Shown: positions 34,521 to 44,244, counted from the first letter of the stretch. The stretch is DNA of 64,000 nt from Fibrobacterota bacterium (GCA_023459055.1 JAEWVR010000005.1:1-64000), one strand, 5' to 3'. Numbers and translations are program-made. The notes: generated by a model not told the origin, from the sequence alone.

Positions 34521-36625
34521 TGAGTACAAACGGGCTGACACAAAAGGATGCTGAACAGATTATCCGGATGTTTAATGTCGGATTCAACAGTGCATTACTC
34601 TATGGTGGAGCTCATCCTACGACATTAAAAAACATTGAGCCTTTTACACACCAGATCATGAAATCTCTCGATCAGTCGCCTATAATTTCGATTATTATTG
34701 ACAGAGAAAGCCTCTTCCTTGATGATGTTTGTGCGGACAGGATTATTAACACCAAGAGAATTATCAGCCAATTCACAAAAATCAAAATTGTTTCTGTCAG
34801 TTTTGAACGGGGAATTACACAACAGAGTATTCAGGAGTTTTTCAAACTCGCCGGTGATATGAGTCTGAACTATAATGCCGAGCAGATTGAGTCTCATTTT
34901 AAAGCATCAGGATTGCAGGGGTTACGTCTGAATCATGTACGTTATGGTAAAATAACCTCTGATGAAACCCTGATTTCACGTGATGCAGCATCCCGTCTTG
35001 ATCAATCCCCGCAGGTAAAGGGGCAACCCGTAATTGATCATCAAACACTTGAGGAAATTCAAAAAGTTATTTCTCTTGCGAAAATGCTTGACAGACCGAA
35101 AGAATCCGCACAAACTCTCGCCCAGACGATCATGTATGACAAAACAGGAGATGCGTCGGTATCATCAATTGAAGAGATGCGTCGGGAAGTCCGTGATGCT
35201 GATGCGCAATCTGTTGATATGTTGCTTAACGCAGTACTTGAACTGAAAGTTAATTTATCTGAGGCGCTTGAAGCACATAAGCTTACCGGAAAAATTCTGG
35301 CTGCTGCTGAACCGGCACAAAAGGAAATGGATAAATTAACTTGTGATGTTCTCGCTAAATTAATTCGTGAAGAATACTCAAAAGGTGCGATTTCCACCAA
35401 ACGCCTTGCACAGATTGTCCGCAGGATGCTGCCGGATATTTCCGAGTTGAAACGAGTTTTACCACTGTTAAAAAATGTGCTTATTCAGGATGGCATGTCG
35501 CTTGCAGATTATCTGCTGCTTGTTCGCTCAATTGACATGGAAGTAGAAAACGACTCCATCTCCGAGCTCATCTCCGATGCAGCATCCGGTATTGGTGCTT
35601 CAACAGATGATGTTGTAAAAGCAATTAAAGCAAATCCATCTGAAGCAGCAAAGCTCATGTTTCTGGCATCAGAAATACAAAATGGCATAAATCAGGATGA
35701 TGCCCAGTTATCAACGGTTCTCTGTGAGTATGTAGAAAAAGTAAGTTCCAGTGTTGCCCTTGAATCAAAAGAGATTCAGGGTTCTCAGGGAAACAAGGCT
35801 CTAGGGAAAATCATTACTCATGTTGAGTCTCAGCTTGTTGACAAATTAAAATCATATGGCATTGACGAACCCGTATTATTGAGAATCAAACAAATGCTTG
35901 AGCAGCGCTACCAGCAGACCTGCTCAAACGCAACGGCGATGTGGGTGGCAGAAAACATTCCTATTGACAATGAGCATGAAATCCAAAACCTGACAGAACG
36001 GTTAAATGTATTTCTTGGTCAGGAACAATCGATTCAAAAGATCAGCGAACCCCTTATTGCATCTCTGAGCGCAAAAGGCTACAATCAGGAACAGATAACT
36101 ACATTTATCCAGCAATTATCAAAATATATTGATTCAAAAAAGAAATTTTCAATCCCGGCAGAAATTCTCTCTGCAAATAACATGTTATTCATGCTCAACC
36201 GGGAAATAAAGCAACACATACGATACAATACACCATTCTCAACACTTCTAATCTCAATTATCACAATCCGCAAACCGCCATCATCAAAATCCGAACGACC
36301 ATCACCGGATGCGCTACAGGAATTAACACCTCAACTCTTTTCATTCGTTAAAAACGCTCTTAGAGACATTGACCTTGTTGGATCGTTGAATAACAAAGAT
36401 GGCGTTATACTGGCACTTTTGACCATGACAAATCTGGACGGTGCCAATGTCGTATTACACCGGATGAGAAGTGCCATGCATTCGACAGGTTTTACATTGC
36501 ATGGAGAAACTGTTTACATCGATCCGATAATTTCAATTACTATTCCGGAAAAAGAGGTGACCAAAGATCTTAATTCCTACCTTGATGTTGCAAAAAACAA
36601 CCATAAAAAACAGTTTGATACATAA
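34520..36625 (+). CDS. 701-aa protein with degenerate GGDEF-like C-terminus
   Basis: Not a recognised named family. The N-terminal ~150 residues (GFNSALLYGGAHPTTL, IDRESLFLDD, FERGITQQSIQEFFKL) resemble the conserved module that often precedes HD-GYP or kinase-regulating domains in myxobacteria-like proteins. The middle (about 180-550) is helical and Ser/Lys/Glu-rich. The C-terminal ~140 residues (LNREIKQHIRYNTPFSTLLI, RDIDLVGSL, LDGANVVLHRMRSAM) follow the GGDEF fold, but the GG(D/E)EF active loop and the metal-binding Asp residues are missing, so it should bind rather than make c-di-GMP, or serve as a scaffold. It is translationally coupled to the Ser/Thr kinase. Confidence 0.6.
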   Translation: MSTNGLTQKDAEQIIRMFNVGFNSALLYGGAHPTTLKNIEPFTHQIMKSLDQSPIISIIIDRESLFLDDVCADRIINTKRIISQFTKIKIVSVSFERGITQQSIQEFFKLAGDMSLNYNAEQIESHFKASGLQGLRLNHVRYGKITSDETLISRDAASRLDQSPQVKGQPVIDHQTLEEIQKVISLAKMLDRPKESAQTLAQTIMYDKTGDASVSSIEEMRREVRDADAQSVDMLLNAVLELKVNLSEALEAHKLTGKILAAAEPAQKEMDKLTCDVLAKLIREEYSKGAISTKRLAQIVRRMLPDISELKRVLPLLKNVLIQDGMSLADYLLLVRSIDMEVENDSISELISDAASGIGASTDDVVKAIKANPSEAAKLMFLASEIQNGINQDDAQLSTVLCEYVEKVSSSVALESKEIQGSQGNKALGKIITHVESQLVDKLKSYGIDEPVLLRIKQMLEQRYQQTCSNATAMWVAENIPIDNEHEIQNLTERLNVFLGQEQSIQKISEPLIASLSAKGYNQEQITTFIQQLSKYIDSKKKFSIPAEILSANNMLFMLNREIKQHIRYNTPFSTLLISIITIRKPPSSKSERPSPDALQELTPQLFSFVKNALRDIDLVGSLNNKDGVILALLTMTNLDGANVVLHRMRSAMHSTGFTLHGETVYIDPIISITIPEKEVTKDLNSYLDVAKNNHKKQFDT

Positions 36626-36833
36626 CGCCAATGAATTCAACACAATATTATACAACAAAAAACCGTCTTTCTTTGCCCTGTAAAGAGCCCTGAAATATAT
36701 TTAGCATAAAAACAGCGGGCGGATTAGCTACAAGGAGGAGCGCACGGCATCTTCTCTAAGCAATAAGTGGTCAGTTGTTTTTCAGATTAATTCATTGTGT
36801 GTACTCTTTGCAAACCTTAATAACTGCACACCG

Positions 36834-38642
36834 ATGGGGTCACAAGTAAATTCTTATATGGCAACAGAACTTTCAACAGATTCATCTCTGACTGCAGATC
36901 TTGAGGGACTTTCTATTGATGAAATAATCGACAGAGCCCTGATATGCTGTAACAATCTGCCTCATAACTGCAACACCTATACCAATCAAATTAAAGATTT
37001 AAAAAGCAGACTAGCCCGCGGACGACTTCATTTGGCAGTCCTTGGACAGTTCAACAGGGGTAAAAGTACATTCCTCAATGCAATTACCGGCCTTGATGTT
37101 CTTCCGACATCGGTACTGCCGAGTACTTCGGTTCCAACGATAATTGCTTATGGTAAAGAGCTCTCATGCTGTGTACGTTTCCTTGACTCTAAACCGCCCC
37201 TTTTCGTGCGTCAGTCAGCAGATGCAATTCGTGATACGCTGACAAAATATGTTGCCGAGGAAAATAATCCAAACAATCAGCTTTGTGTGAAAGAGGTCGA
37301 GGTAACAACACCCAGCCCCCTTCTTGAAAACGGCACAGTACTTCTTGACACACCAGGTTTCGGTTCAACACATGTTCACAATACAAGAACAGCCCTTACA
37401 GTTCTTACAGAATGTGATGCAGCAATTTTCCTTCTTAGTGCAGATCCACCTCTGACACAGACAGAACTGGAATTTCTCAAGCAGGTTAACCTTTACGTAC
37501 CAAGAATATTTTTTGTTGTAAACAAAATTGACTTACTGTCACATAATGAACTTGCAGCAATTGATGCATTCATAACCAACATTTTTGTGATGCAGATGAA
37601 ATACCCGGCAGATCTTAAGCTCTTTCATATTTGTGCCCGTAAAGGAGCACTGGCAAAGGGTGATCTTCAGAGCAGCAACTGGATTGAAAGTGGAATCAAT
37701 GAAATCAAAACTGAAGTACTTGATTTCATGATTCGTGAAAAATACTTCACACTTTCCGAAGCGCTCAATGATAAATTCAAGGAATCGATTAATGCTATAG
37801 AGCAGAAAATCCTCGAAGAAATCAATGACTACAAAAATCCTCTCAGTAAACTTAAAAGTGAGTATTCAATTATTACAGATCAGAGCATTCAACTGAAGAA
37901 AGTTACAGAAAAGGAAATCTCACTGATTGCGGTGGAAGAAAATGCTGTATTGAAATATCTTGAAGACCATTTGAATGCCGTTAAAGAATCGCTTTCGACA
38001 GAATTGACGAATGAGTTTTCATTAATTGTTAAAAAATATCAGATTTCGGGAAAAAACATACAATCGGTTGCATCAATGTTTTCCAATCTTGCATCCGAGA
38101 AACTGCGTAGATTGTATGTTACTACGATCACCAATTGTAACAAACCTATTCGTAAAGCAGTACAGATACACCATCACGAGTTTGTAACCATCATCGAAAA
38201 TATCAAATCACTGCTCGGCGAAAAGCCATCAGGTTCAGTCATGTCAATTGACAAAATAGATCAATGTGAAATGGACTCACAACAGTGGAACCCCACCACA
38301 GCACTCGAATTTCAACTTACATCACAATGGAATGATTTCTTTAAAAGCAACACAACGCTGCAATACAATCTCATACGTCAATTTAATACTACAATCGGAG
38401 CATATATTCCATCGCAGGTTGAATCACTCAACCAGACAATTCACAAACAGATTCATGATGCATTTATGAAGGTTCGTGTTATGCTTGAACGTGATTATGG
38501 TTCACTTGTAAAGATTCTTGATGAATCCCTAAAAAAGAAAAATGCAGCGATGCAGGAACGTATCAACATCCATGGTTCCAGAACAATTGAACTTCAACAG
38601 AAAATTGAACAATTCAATTCCATCAAAAAGTGCTTACGCTAA
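36834..38642 (+). CDS. Dynamin-like GTPase
   Basis: A ~602-aa bacterial dynamin-like protein. The GTPase domain has G1 GQFNRGKST (about residue 71), the switch-region PTSVLPSTSVPT, G3 DTPGFGS and G4 NKID. The remainder is a long helical stalk. Such proteins remodel or protect membranes, and some act in stress or phage tolerance. There is no obvious transmembrane segment, so membrane binding would be via a paddle or partner. The start is unsure: ATG 36834 or ATG 36858; AAGGAGGAG at 36731 is too far away. About 200 bp separate it from the kinase operon. Confidence 0.82.
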   Translation: MGSQVNSYMATELSTDSSLTADLEGLSIDEIIDRALICCNNLPHNCNTYTNQIKDLKSRLARGRLHLAVLGQFNRGKSTFLNAITGLDVLPTSVLPSTSVPTIIAYGKELSCCVRFLDSKPPLFVRQSADAIRDTLTKYVAEENNPNNQLCVKEVEVTTPSPLLENGTVLLDTPGFGSTHVHNTRTALTVLTECDAAIFLLSADPPLTQTELEFLKQVNLYVPRIFFVVNKIDLLSHNELAAIDAFITNIFVMQMKYPADLKLFHICARKGALAKGDLQSSNWIESGINEIKTEVLDFMIREKYFTLSEALNDKFKESINAIEQKILEEINDYKNPLSKLKSEYSIITDQSIQLKKVTEKEISLIAVEENAVLKYLEDHLNAVKESLSTELTNEFSLIVKKYQISGKNIQSVASMFSNLASEKLRRLYVTTITNCNKPIRKAVQIHHHEFVTIIENIKSLLGEKPSGSVMSIDKIDQCEMDSQQWNPTTALEFQLTSQWNDFFKSNTTLQYNLIRQFNTTIGAYIPSQVESLNQTIHKQIHDAFMKVRVMLERDYGSLVKILDESLKKKNAAMQERINIHGSRTIELQQKIEQFNSIKKCLR

Positions 38643-38677
38643 TTCCGGGTGAAAATTATAGTTGCGTCAAAACCAGT

Positions 38678-38860
38678 TCACTCTGCAAAGAAACGTGATA
38701 ACCAGGGAAGAAAAATATCACCCACGCCAAAAAGTATCAGTACCAGTTCAAAGATGAGCACAACTGCGGCAATTAGAAGAAGCCATGTAAAAAAATGGAC
38801 CACGCCATTACGGACACGTTTATGCCTGTTACTGATTAATAATCTGCTACAGACAAGCAT
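38678..38860 (-). CDS. Small single-helix membrane protein
   Basis: A 60-aa frame with a basic N-terminus (LLISNRHKRVRNG), one long hydrophobic helix (about 23-46, WLLLIAAVVLIFELVLILF) and a short tail. It begins 17 nt after the stop of the LysM gene on the same strand, which suggests an operon; GAGGG lies about 15 nt upstream. It is convergent with the dynamin-like gene. No family is recognised. A charge profile and reading frame that fit a membrane protein, rather than homology, are the evidence. Confidence 0.5.
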   Translation of the reverse strand: MLVCSRLLISNRHKRVRNGVVHFFTWLLLIAAVVLIFELVLILFGVGDIFLPWLSRFFAE

Positions 38861-38877
38861 GAGCCATCTAATTACCC

Positions 38878-40098
38878 TCAGTTTTTACCTCCACCTTTAA
38901 ATATTGTTCTTCTGAAAAGAATACCCTTATCACCCGGATTCAATTTATTATCAGACATTTTGATTATCGTTAATGATGATGTCGTTGTTTGTACTTTGGC
39001 AGTGTAGCCAGTCATGGCAACATCCCTGGACATAACACCATCTTTCATACGGTACATCGCAAAAACATCACCAACTCTTACTCCATCCTGAGATCCTTTA
39101 TCGATAATAAGTGTCTGAAAAACATAGGGACTTTCAGTCTCTTCTGCCCTGGTGATCAGGGTCGCCTGTATGGATATATCCGGACCTACCAGAGTATCAA
39201 TTTCCTGACTTTTGAGCGGTTCTGCTTTCATAATGTGTTCACCGCCAACAACTTTATCATACACTTTGTAGAGCTGCCCGGATGCGTTATTCTTCTCAAC
39301 CGATATAAGCTTTATGGAGCCAACGCACTTTATTACAGTAGCCCGGGTTTTGTTGTGCTCAACTACACGAAAATAATTGTAAATATCGACAGAGTCACCA
39401 ACTTTATATAATTCATTGTTTCTAATCGAAAGCGTGATTTTATCATAGAGCTGGTACATCGCATTCTCCGGGGGAGCATTAACAACTGATTCACCCGGCA
39501 TTAATACCCCTGTACTATTACGCGTAAACCACAAAAATGGAACAGCTTTGAAAAAACTGCCACCAAGATGATCCTTTGACCGGATAATCGATAACAACAG
39601 TGAATCGGTATTAGTAACACCAATATCTACATTCTCTTTTTGTGATGAAGCCGTGTTTAAAAGTTCTGCTGTCTTTGATGTAAATTCAGGATTGATTTGT
39701 CCGGACAATTGTGAACCTGATGCCACATTACTGAAAGCAGCTTCAGATGTATAAGGGGAATCTCCACGTCCAGGAATTTTTAAAATATCCCCCGGATAAA
39801 TAAGATCCGGATTATTTATATATGTGTTATTCTGCCAGATCAATGGCCATTGAAATGGATTCCCTAAAAACGTAAATGCAAGATTCCACAAACAATCTCC
39901 CTGCTTTATAACATAGTCAGTTGTCTGACCATCATACGATACTGCAGGTGCTTGCACTTCATTTTGAACAGATTTCGTGTCTGTTTCAAAACCCCAGTCA
40001 TCTACCGCTGATCCTTGCGCACAAATAGTATGTGGCATCCGGCAAATCAATACCGTAGTGAATACGGCAATATTGGATATAAATATTTTTTTTGTCAT
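38878..40098 (-). CDS. Secreted LysM-domain protein
   Basis: A 406-aa exported protein. The signal peptide (TMKK-like start, hydrophobic ISNIAVFTTVLIC, cleavage near ICAQG) is followed by a LysM domain at about 57-105 (IKQGDCLWNLAFTFLGNP, NNPDLIYPGDILKIPG), a peptidoglycan- or chitin-binding module. The rest (about 150-400) is beta-rich, with blocks such as KVGDSVDIYNYFRV and VRVGDVFAMYR that suggest repeated barrel-like or carbohydrate-related domains. It probably localises to the cell wall or outer membrane. No catalytic domain is recognised. A likely small membrane protein follows 17 nt downstream. Confidence 0.82.
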   Translation of the reverse strand: MTKKIFISNIAVFTTVLICRMPHTICAQGSAVDDWGFETDTKSVQNEVQAPAVSYDGQTTDYVIKQGDCLWNLAFTFLGNPFQWPLIWQNNTYINNPDLIYPGDILKIPGRGDSPYTSEAAFSNVASGSQLSGQINPEFTSKTAELLNTASSQKENVDIGVTNTDSLLLSIIRSKDHLGGSFFKAVPFLWFTRNSTGVLMPGESVVNAPPENAMYQLYDKITLSIRNNELYKVGDSVDIYNYFRVVEHNKTRATVIKCVGSIKLISVEKNNASGQLYKVYDKVVGGEHIMKAEPLKSQEIDTLVGPDISIQATLITRAEETESPYVFQTLIIDKGSQDGVRVGDVFAMYRMKDGVMSRDVAMTGYTAKVQTTTSSLTIIKMSDNKLNPGDKGILFRRTIFKGGGKN

Positions 40099-40410
40099 AC
40101 CATATAATGATATAACTCCGGGAAAAAACTGTCAATGCAAGTATATAGTTGCATTGAATATTGACTGAATATGATGCATAAGTTATTTATAGTAGATTTA
40201 AACCGGATGTTTTTATACGATTAACTTCGGTCGAATTATCTATCATACAATATCACCATGGACATGCCATCTTGCAGATACATTACGAATCTGTAAAGTA
40301 GCTAAAGTGAGGTACCCTGTCGTGTTACCCAGAAACTTCTATGTGCCGGGAACTCCTGGTATCAGCATATTAAAGTACACTATTAATTTACATATAATAA
40401 GGATCAACAA
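40099..40410. other. Divergent promoter region LysM / argJ
   Basis: 312 bp with no supported gene. TAAAGTACACTATTA at 40371-40385, 25 bp before argJ, repeats the AAAGTACACT motif seen at the AbiE and pnp dyads. AAGGAT at about 40400 is the argJ ribosome-binding site. Promoters for both divergent genes are expected here. Confidence 0.45.
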
Positions 40411-41631
40411 ATGAATAAATCCAGTCAGGCTAAGATTAAAATCATCGAGGGTGGTGTCACCAGCGCATGTGGTTTTATTGCAGGTGGAGTAAAAGCAGGT
40501 ATTAAAGTAACAAAAAAAACCGACCTGGCTCTTCTGTACAGCGAAAAAACCTGTGTTGCAGCAGGAGCATTCACGACGAATGCAATTCGTGCATCCAGTG
40601 TTGACTGGTGCGAAAGCCACCTTCCGTCAAAAACGATTCAGGCAATTCTTGTCAACAGTGGCTGTGCCAATGCATGCACTGGCGATCAGGGTGTCAAAGA
40701 TTCATCAATGATGGCGCTTCTTGCAAGTAAAACAGTCGAAATAGATCACAATTGCGTTCTCATTGCATCCACAGGAGTAATAGGAAAAGCTCTGCCTCTT
40801 GACAAAATTGAAAAGGCACTTCCTAAACTCAAAAAGGGACTTAGTGCTGATGGCGGAACTGCATTTGCGACTGCTATCATGACTACAGATCTTGTAAAAA
40901 AAGAATCTGCTGTAAAAGTTTCTTCCGGTAAAACATCCTATACGATTGGAGGATGCTGCAAAGGAAGCGGAATGATTCATCCGAACATGGCAACGATGCT
41001 CGCGTTTGTTACAACCGATGTTGCTATCACACCATCAAATCTTGACAAAATAGTTAAACGTACCGTTAACAGAACATTCAATAACCTCACCGTTGATGGT
41101 GATACATCAACAAATGATATGATCCATGTTCTTGCAAACGGCATGTCTGGAGTAAAGGTTACCACCGCGGCTGATCTTGCAGTTTTTGAAGAAGCACTTT
41201 TTACCGTTTGTAATGACCTGTGCAAAAAGATTGCTGCTGACGGTGAAGGGGCAACAAAACGGGTAGAAATAAACGTATGTGGCGCAGCAACAGAAGATGA
41301 TGCGCGGAAAGCTGCCAAATCTGTCGCAAACTCAAATCTTACAAAATGTGCTCTTTTTGGAAATGATCCAAACTGGGGACGTATTGCCTGTGCAGTCGGT
41401 TACAGCGGAGCAAAATTTTCTAAAGAAAAAATGAATATCAACCTGTGTGGCGTTCCTGTTTTCCAAAATCTTCAACCTGTTACATTCGATGCAATAAAAC
41501 TACACAAACTTATGAAAGAAAAAGTAGTTATCATTGATATTGACCTCGGTATGGGGAAAGCAAAGGCGATTGCGCATACTTGTGATTTCAGTTACGATTA
41601 TGTTAAAATTAATGCAGATTATCATACCTGA
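40411..41631 (+). CDS. argJ: Bifunctional ornithine/glutamate acetyltransferase ArgJ
   Basis: A 406-aa ArgJ that recycles the acetyl group from N-acetylornithine to glutamate and can also acetylate glutamate from acetyl-CoA, in arginine biosynthesis. The self-cleavage site precedes the nucleophilic threonine in GSGMIHPNMATMLAF. Other blocks are GCANACTGDQG, ASTGVIGKAL and GDTSTNDMIHV, and the C-terminal NDPNWGRIACAVGYSGA. The start follows AAGGAT. No other arg gene is in the window, so it is a lone locus. Confidence 0.95.
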   Translation: MNKSSQAKIKIIEGGVTSACGFIAGGVKAGIKVTKKTDLALLYSEKTCVAAGAFTTNAIRASSVDWCESHLPSKTIQAILVNSGCANACTGDQGVKDSSMMALLASKTVEIDHNCVLIASTGVIGKALPLDKIEKALPKLKKGLSADGGTAFATAIMTTDLVKKESAVKVSSGKTSYTIGGCCKGSGMIHPNMATMLAFVTTDVAITPSNLDKIVKRTVNRTFNNLTVDGDTSTNDMIHVLANGMSGVKVTTAADLAVFEEALFTVCNDLCKKIAADGEGATKRVEINVCGAATEDDARKAAKSVANSNLTKCALFGNDPNWGRIACAVGYSGAKFSKEKMNINLCGVPVFQNLQPVTFDAIKLHKLMKEKVVIIDIDLGMGKAKAIAHTCDFSYDYVKINADYHT

Positions 41632-41642
41632 TACTATTAGTA

Positions 41643-41667
41643 CGGTTTGCGGATTATCCGCAAACCG
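41643..41667 (+). terminator. Perfect palindrome after argJ
   Basis: CGGTTTGCGGAT (41643-41654) and ATCCGCAAACCG (41656-41667) form a 12-bp hairpin with a 1-nt centre, 12 bp after the argJ stop. There is no U-run, so termination would depend on the strong stem or Rho. Confidence 0.5.
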
Positions 41668-42012
41668 GCGTAGCATATACTGCGAATATGCATTCTGGTA
41701 CTCCTGCAGTGACCTGCTTTTTATCTGAAAATCTGCCGGGAAGAAAGTATCACCACCCCTTTTACACCAGAGCAAGCATCTTTTACAGAGCAAATTTTTA
41801 ACTGCTAAATGTTTGTACGGATTGCTATTGCCAGCAATAAAACATTCTGATATAATTAAACTGCAGTAGATAGGTAAAAGTTCAATGGCTTTTACTGACA
41901 CAGTCCTTAATCATTTTAAAGACTGTATGATTGTGGCGATTGTCTGTAAGGTGAACACAGTTAAATAGACTATAAGCTGTTTTACATTATGAATATTATT
42001 CAGGGAGTTCTT
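41668..42012. other. AT-rich spacer before the Cache/MCP genes
   Basis: About 345 bp with no supported gene; the antisense frame seen here is a low-complexity shadow. GGGAG near 42003 is the ribosome-binding site of the following gene. Confidence 0.4.
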
Positions 42013-42573
42013 ATGTACAACTTTTGTAAAGTAACTGTTCTGTTACCAATTGTGTTGTCATTTTTTTGTCTGACTATTAATGCAGAAGTACCACCCGATG
42101 TGAAAGCTGGTATCGCAAAGTATTCTCCAGACCTCGTTAAATTTGCCGCCAGTGCAATAATTGTATCTGAAGTAAATAAAGCGAATACATCACCACCAGC
42201 AGAGCTATCATCTATGACAAATGACACATGGAAAAATATGTCAATACTTTCTCCTGAAGTAAAATTAATTACCAAAGGAGAATTATCCCAATTTCTTGTT
42301 AAAAATAAACCGGCATTTGTATCTGAAATCTTTGTTTCTGCAAAAAATGGTACAAAAGTAGGTTTCATCAGTAAACCCACAAGCTGGTCGCATCTGGGAG
42401 TTCCAAAACACGATAAACCGATGCAAGGAAAAAACTGGACAGGAGAAGTCGAGCTTGATGAATCAACGGGTATCAATCAGATCCAGGTATCATTTCCGGT
42501 TCTTGATGCGGGCAACAAACCTATCGGTTCCATTGTATTTGGTCTTGATGTGTCAAAAATTACTGCAAAATAA
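42013..42573 (+). CDS. Secreted single Cache/PDC sensor protein
   Basis: A 186-aa exported protein. The signal peptide (KVTVLLPIVLSFFCLTINA) is cleaved near NAEVP. The mature part is one Cache-like domain: the PMQGKNWTGEVELDE and QIQVSFPVLDAGNKPIGSIVFGLDVSK segments follow the ligand-binding strand pattern of periplasmic PDC sensors. It has no transmembrane anchor or output domain of its own. It is encoded 36 bp upstream of a chemoreceptor that lacks a Cache domain. It may therefore act as a detached periplasmic ligand-binding partner. Start 42013 has GGGAG at good spacing. Confidence 0.72.
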   Translation: MYNFCKVTVLLPIVLSFFCLTINAEVPPDVKAGIAKYSPDLVKFAASAIIVSEVNKANTSPPAELSSMTNDTWKNMSILSPEVKLITKGELSQFLVKNKPAFVSEIFVSAKNGTKVGFISKPTSWSHLGVPKHDKPMQGKNWTGEVELDESTGINQIQVSFPVLDAGNKPIGSIVFGLDVSKITAK

Positions 42574-42609
42574 TTCTTTTAAATAAACGATAACGGTAAG
42601 GAATCAACA

Positions 42610-44244
42610 ATGCCGGGCACACAAAGAATATCATCAAAAATATACACTATGCTGAGCATAACAATTGCTACGTCACTGCTGATAATCGGTGGATACACAT
42701 ATCTTGCAAGCGTAATGTCCAAAGGTTTTAAGAGCAGCATTCATCAGCAGACGGAAAGAAACGATGAGATCTTTTCCGTCATTAACAGTGCCCTCGAAAT
42801 ACAGGCATTAACACAGAAAATCCTCCGTTCGCGCCAGGTAGATTCATTGGAACTATTTACCAATTCTTTTTTTGAATTGACAAATAGCAGCAAAAACAAA
42901 TTCCGGAACGGTTCAGAATTATTTGTAAATTCCTACAACAATCTTATTTCCATTGACAGTATTATCATTCAGAAGATTCTTGTTGGAGCAAATGCAGAGG
43001 CTAATTATCAGTATATTCAGGAATCGACTCTTGCTTTTGAATCAGTTTTTGATAATGCGGAAAAGTTCAAAGATGAAATGCAGCAGAAGATCAACACATC
43101 ACTTGACATATCAGAAAAACATATTGCACGGGTTCAGGCCTGGGTGTTGTTCTTTGCGTTGCTATGTACCGGCCTGGTAATTTTCGCCAACCTCCGGCTT
43201 AAATCGTCAATACTAAATCCGATCAAATCACTTTCCTCGCGATTAAAGGACCTTGTTGAGGGTGAAGGTGATTTACGGCAGAGAATTGATGTATCAGGTA
43301 GAGATGAGATTGCTGATATGGCGCAGTTATTTAATGAGTTTATAGCGCAACAGCAGCGTATTATTCAGGATGTAAGCAATGTCTCAGGTGAAGTGGTAAG
43401 CAGTTCGACATCAATACGCAAAAATATTGAGATTCTGGCTGAGAATTCCGAGAACAGTGCAATCCAGTCACAAACTGTTGCATCTGCGACCGAACAGGCG
43501 TCAACGAATGTATCAAACATCTCTGCATCAGCAGAACAGATGTCATCAACGGTAAGTACTATTGCAACAGCGATTGAAGAAATGAGTATTTCATTAAATG
43601 AAGTTGCAAAAAATTGTCAAAAAGAATCTCAGGTTGCAAGTTCTGCAAACGACCAGGCAAAACGTACTCACGTTGAAGTATCACGCTTACAGACGGTTTC
43701 TGTCGAGATCAGTAAAATAATTGAGTTGATAAATGATATCGCAGATCAAACCAATTTGCTGGCATTGAACGCAACCATTGAAGCTGCCAGTGCCGGAGAG
43801 GCTGGTAAAGGATTTGCGGTTGTAGCAACAGAGGTCAAGGAGCTTGCAAAACAAACCGCACAGGCGACAGAAAATATCCGTGAGCAGATAGAGCAAATGC
43901 AGACCAGCACCAAAAACGCAGTTGACTCTATTAACTTAATCACTACTGTAATCGAAGAGATTCATTCTATTTCAGAAAATATTGCCACATCCGTTGAAGA
44001 GCAAAGTGCAACAATTGGAGAAATATCGCGAAACGTATCGAACTCCTCACAGGCTGCCTCAGACATTGCAAAAAATGTAAATGAATCAGCGAAAGGATTA
44101 AATGGTATTTCCTCAAGTATTCATGATATAAATGAGGTTACATCAAAAGCAACAACCACATTATTGGATCTGAGCAAAAAAATCGAATCGCTTCACAACC
44201 TTACAGAAAGACTTGATACAACACTTGCCAGGTTCAAGATTTAG
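42610..44244 (+). CDS. Methyl-accepting chemotaxis protein
   Basis: A 544-aa transmembrane chemoreceptor. TM1 (about 13-34), a helical four-helix-bundle-like periplasmic region (about 35-175), TM2 (about 176-196), a HAMP domain (about 197-250, SRLKDLVEGEGDLRQRI), and a long signalling coiled coil. The tip hairpin reads INDIADQTNLLALNATIEAA followed by SAGEAGKGFAVVATEVKEL. The CheW/CheA contact site is intact except that the normally invariant Arg of AARAGE is Ser (AASAGE). AAGGAA precedes the ATG. Its 3' end overlaps the opposing GGGP synthase gene by 11 nt. Confidence 0.93.
   Translation: MPGTQRISSKIYTMLSITIATSLLIIGGYTYLASVMSKGFKSSIHQQTERNDEIFSVINSALEIQALTQKILRSRQVDSLELFTNSFFELTNSSKNKFRNGSELFVNSYNNLISIDSIIIQKILVGANAEANYQYIQESTLAFESVFDNAEKFKDEMQQKINTSLDISEKHIARVQAWVLFFALLCTGLVIFANLRLKSSILNPIKSLSSRLKDLVEGEGDLRQRIDVSGRDEIADMAQLFNEFIAQQQRIIQDVSNVSGEVVSSSTSIRKNIEILAENSENSAIQSQTVASATEQASTNVSNISASAEQMSSTVSTIATAIEEMSISLNEVAKNCQKESQVASSANDQAKRTHVEVSRLQTVSVEISKIIELINDIADQTNLLALNATIEAASAGEAGKGFAVVATEVKELAKQTAQATENIREQIEQMQTSTKNAVDSINLITTVIEEIHSISENIATSVEEQSATIGEISRNVSNSSQAASDIAKNVNESAKGLNGISSSIHDINEVTSKATTTLLDLSKKIESLHNLTERLDTTLARFKI

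Noticed and set aside
42000..42476. 158-aa minus-strand frame opposite the Cache gene
   Set aside because: Shadow of the real exported protein; no start signal.
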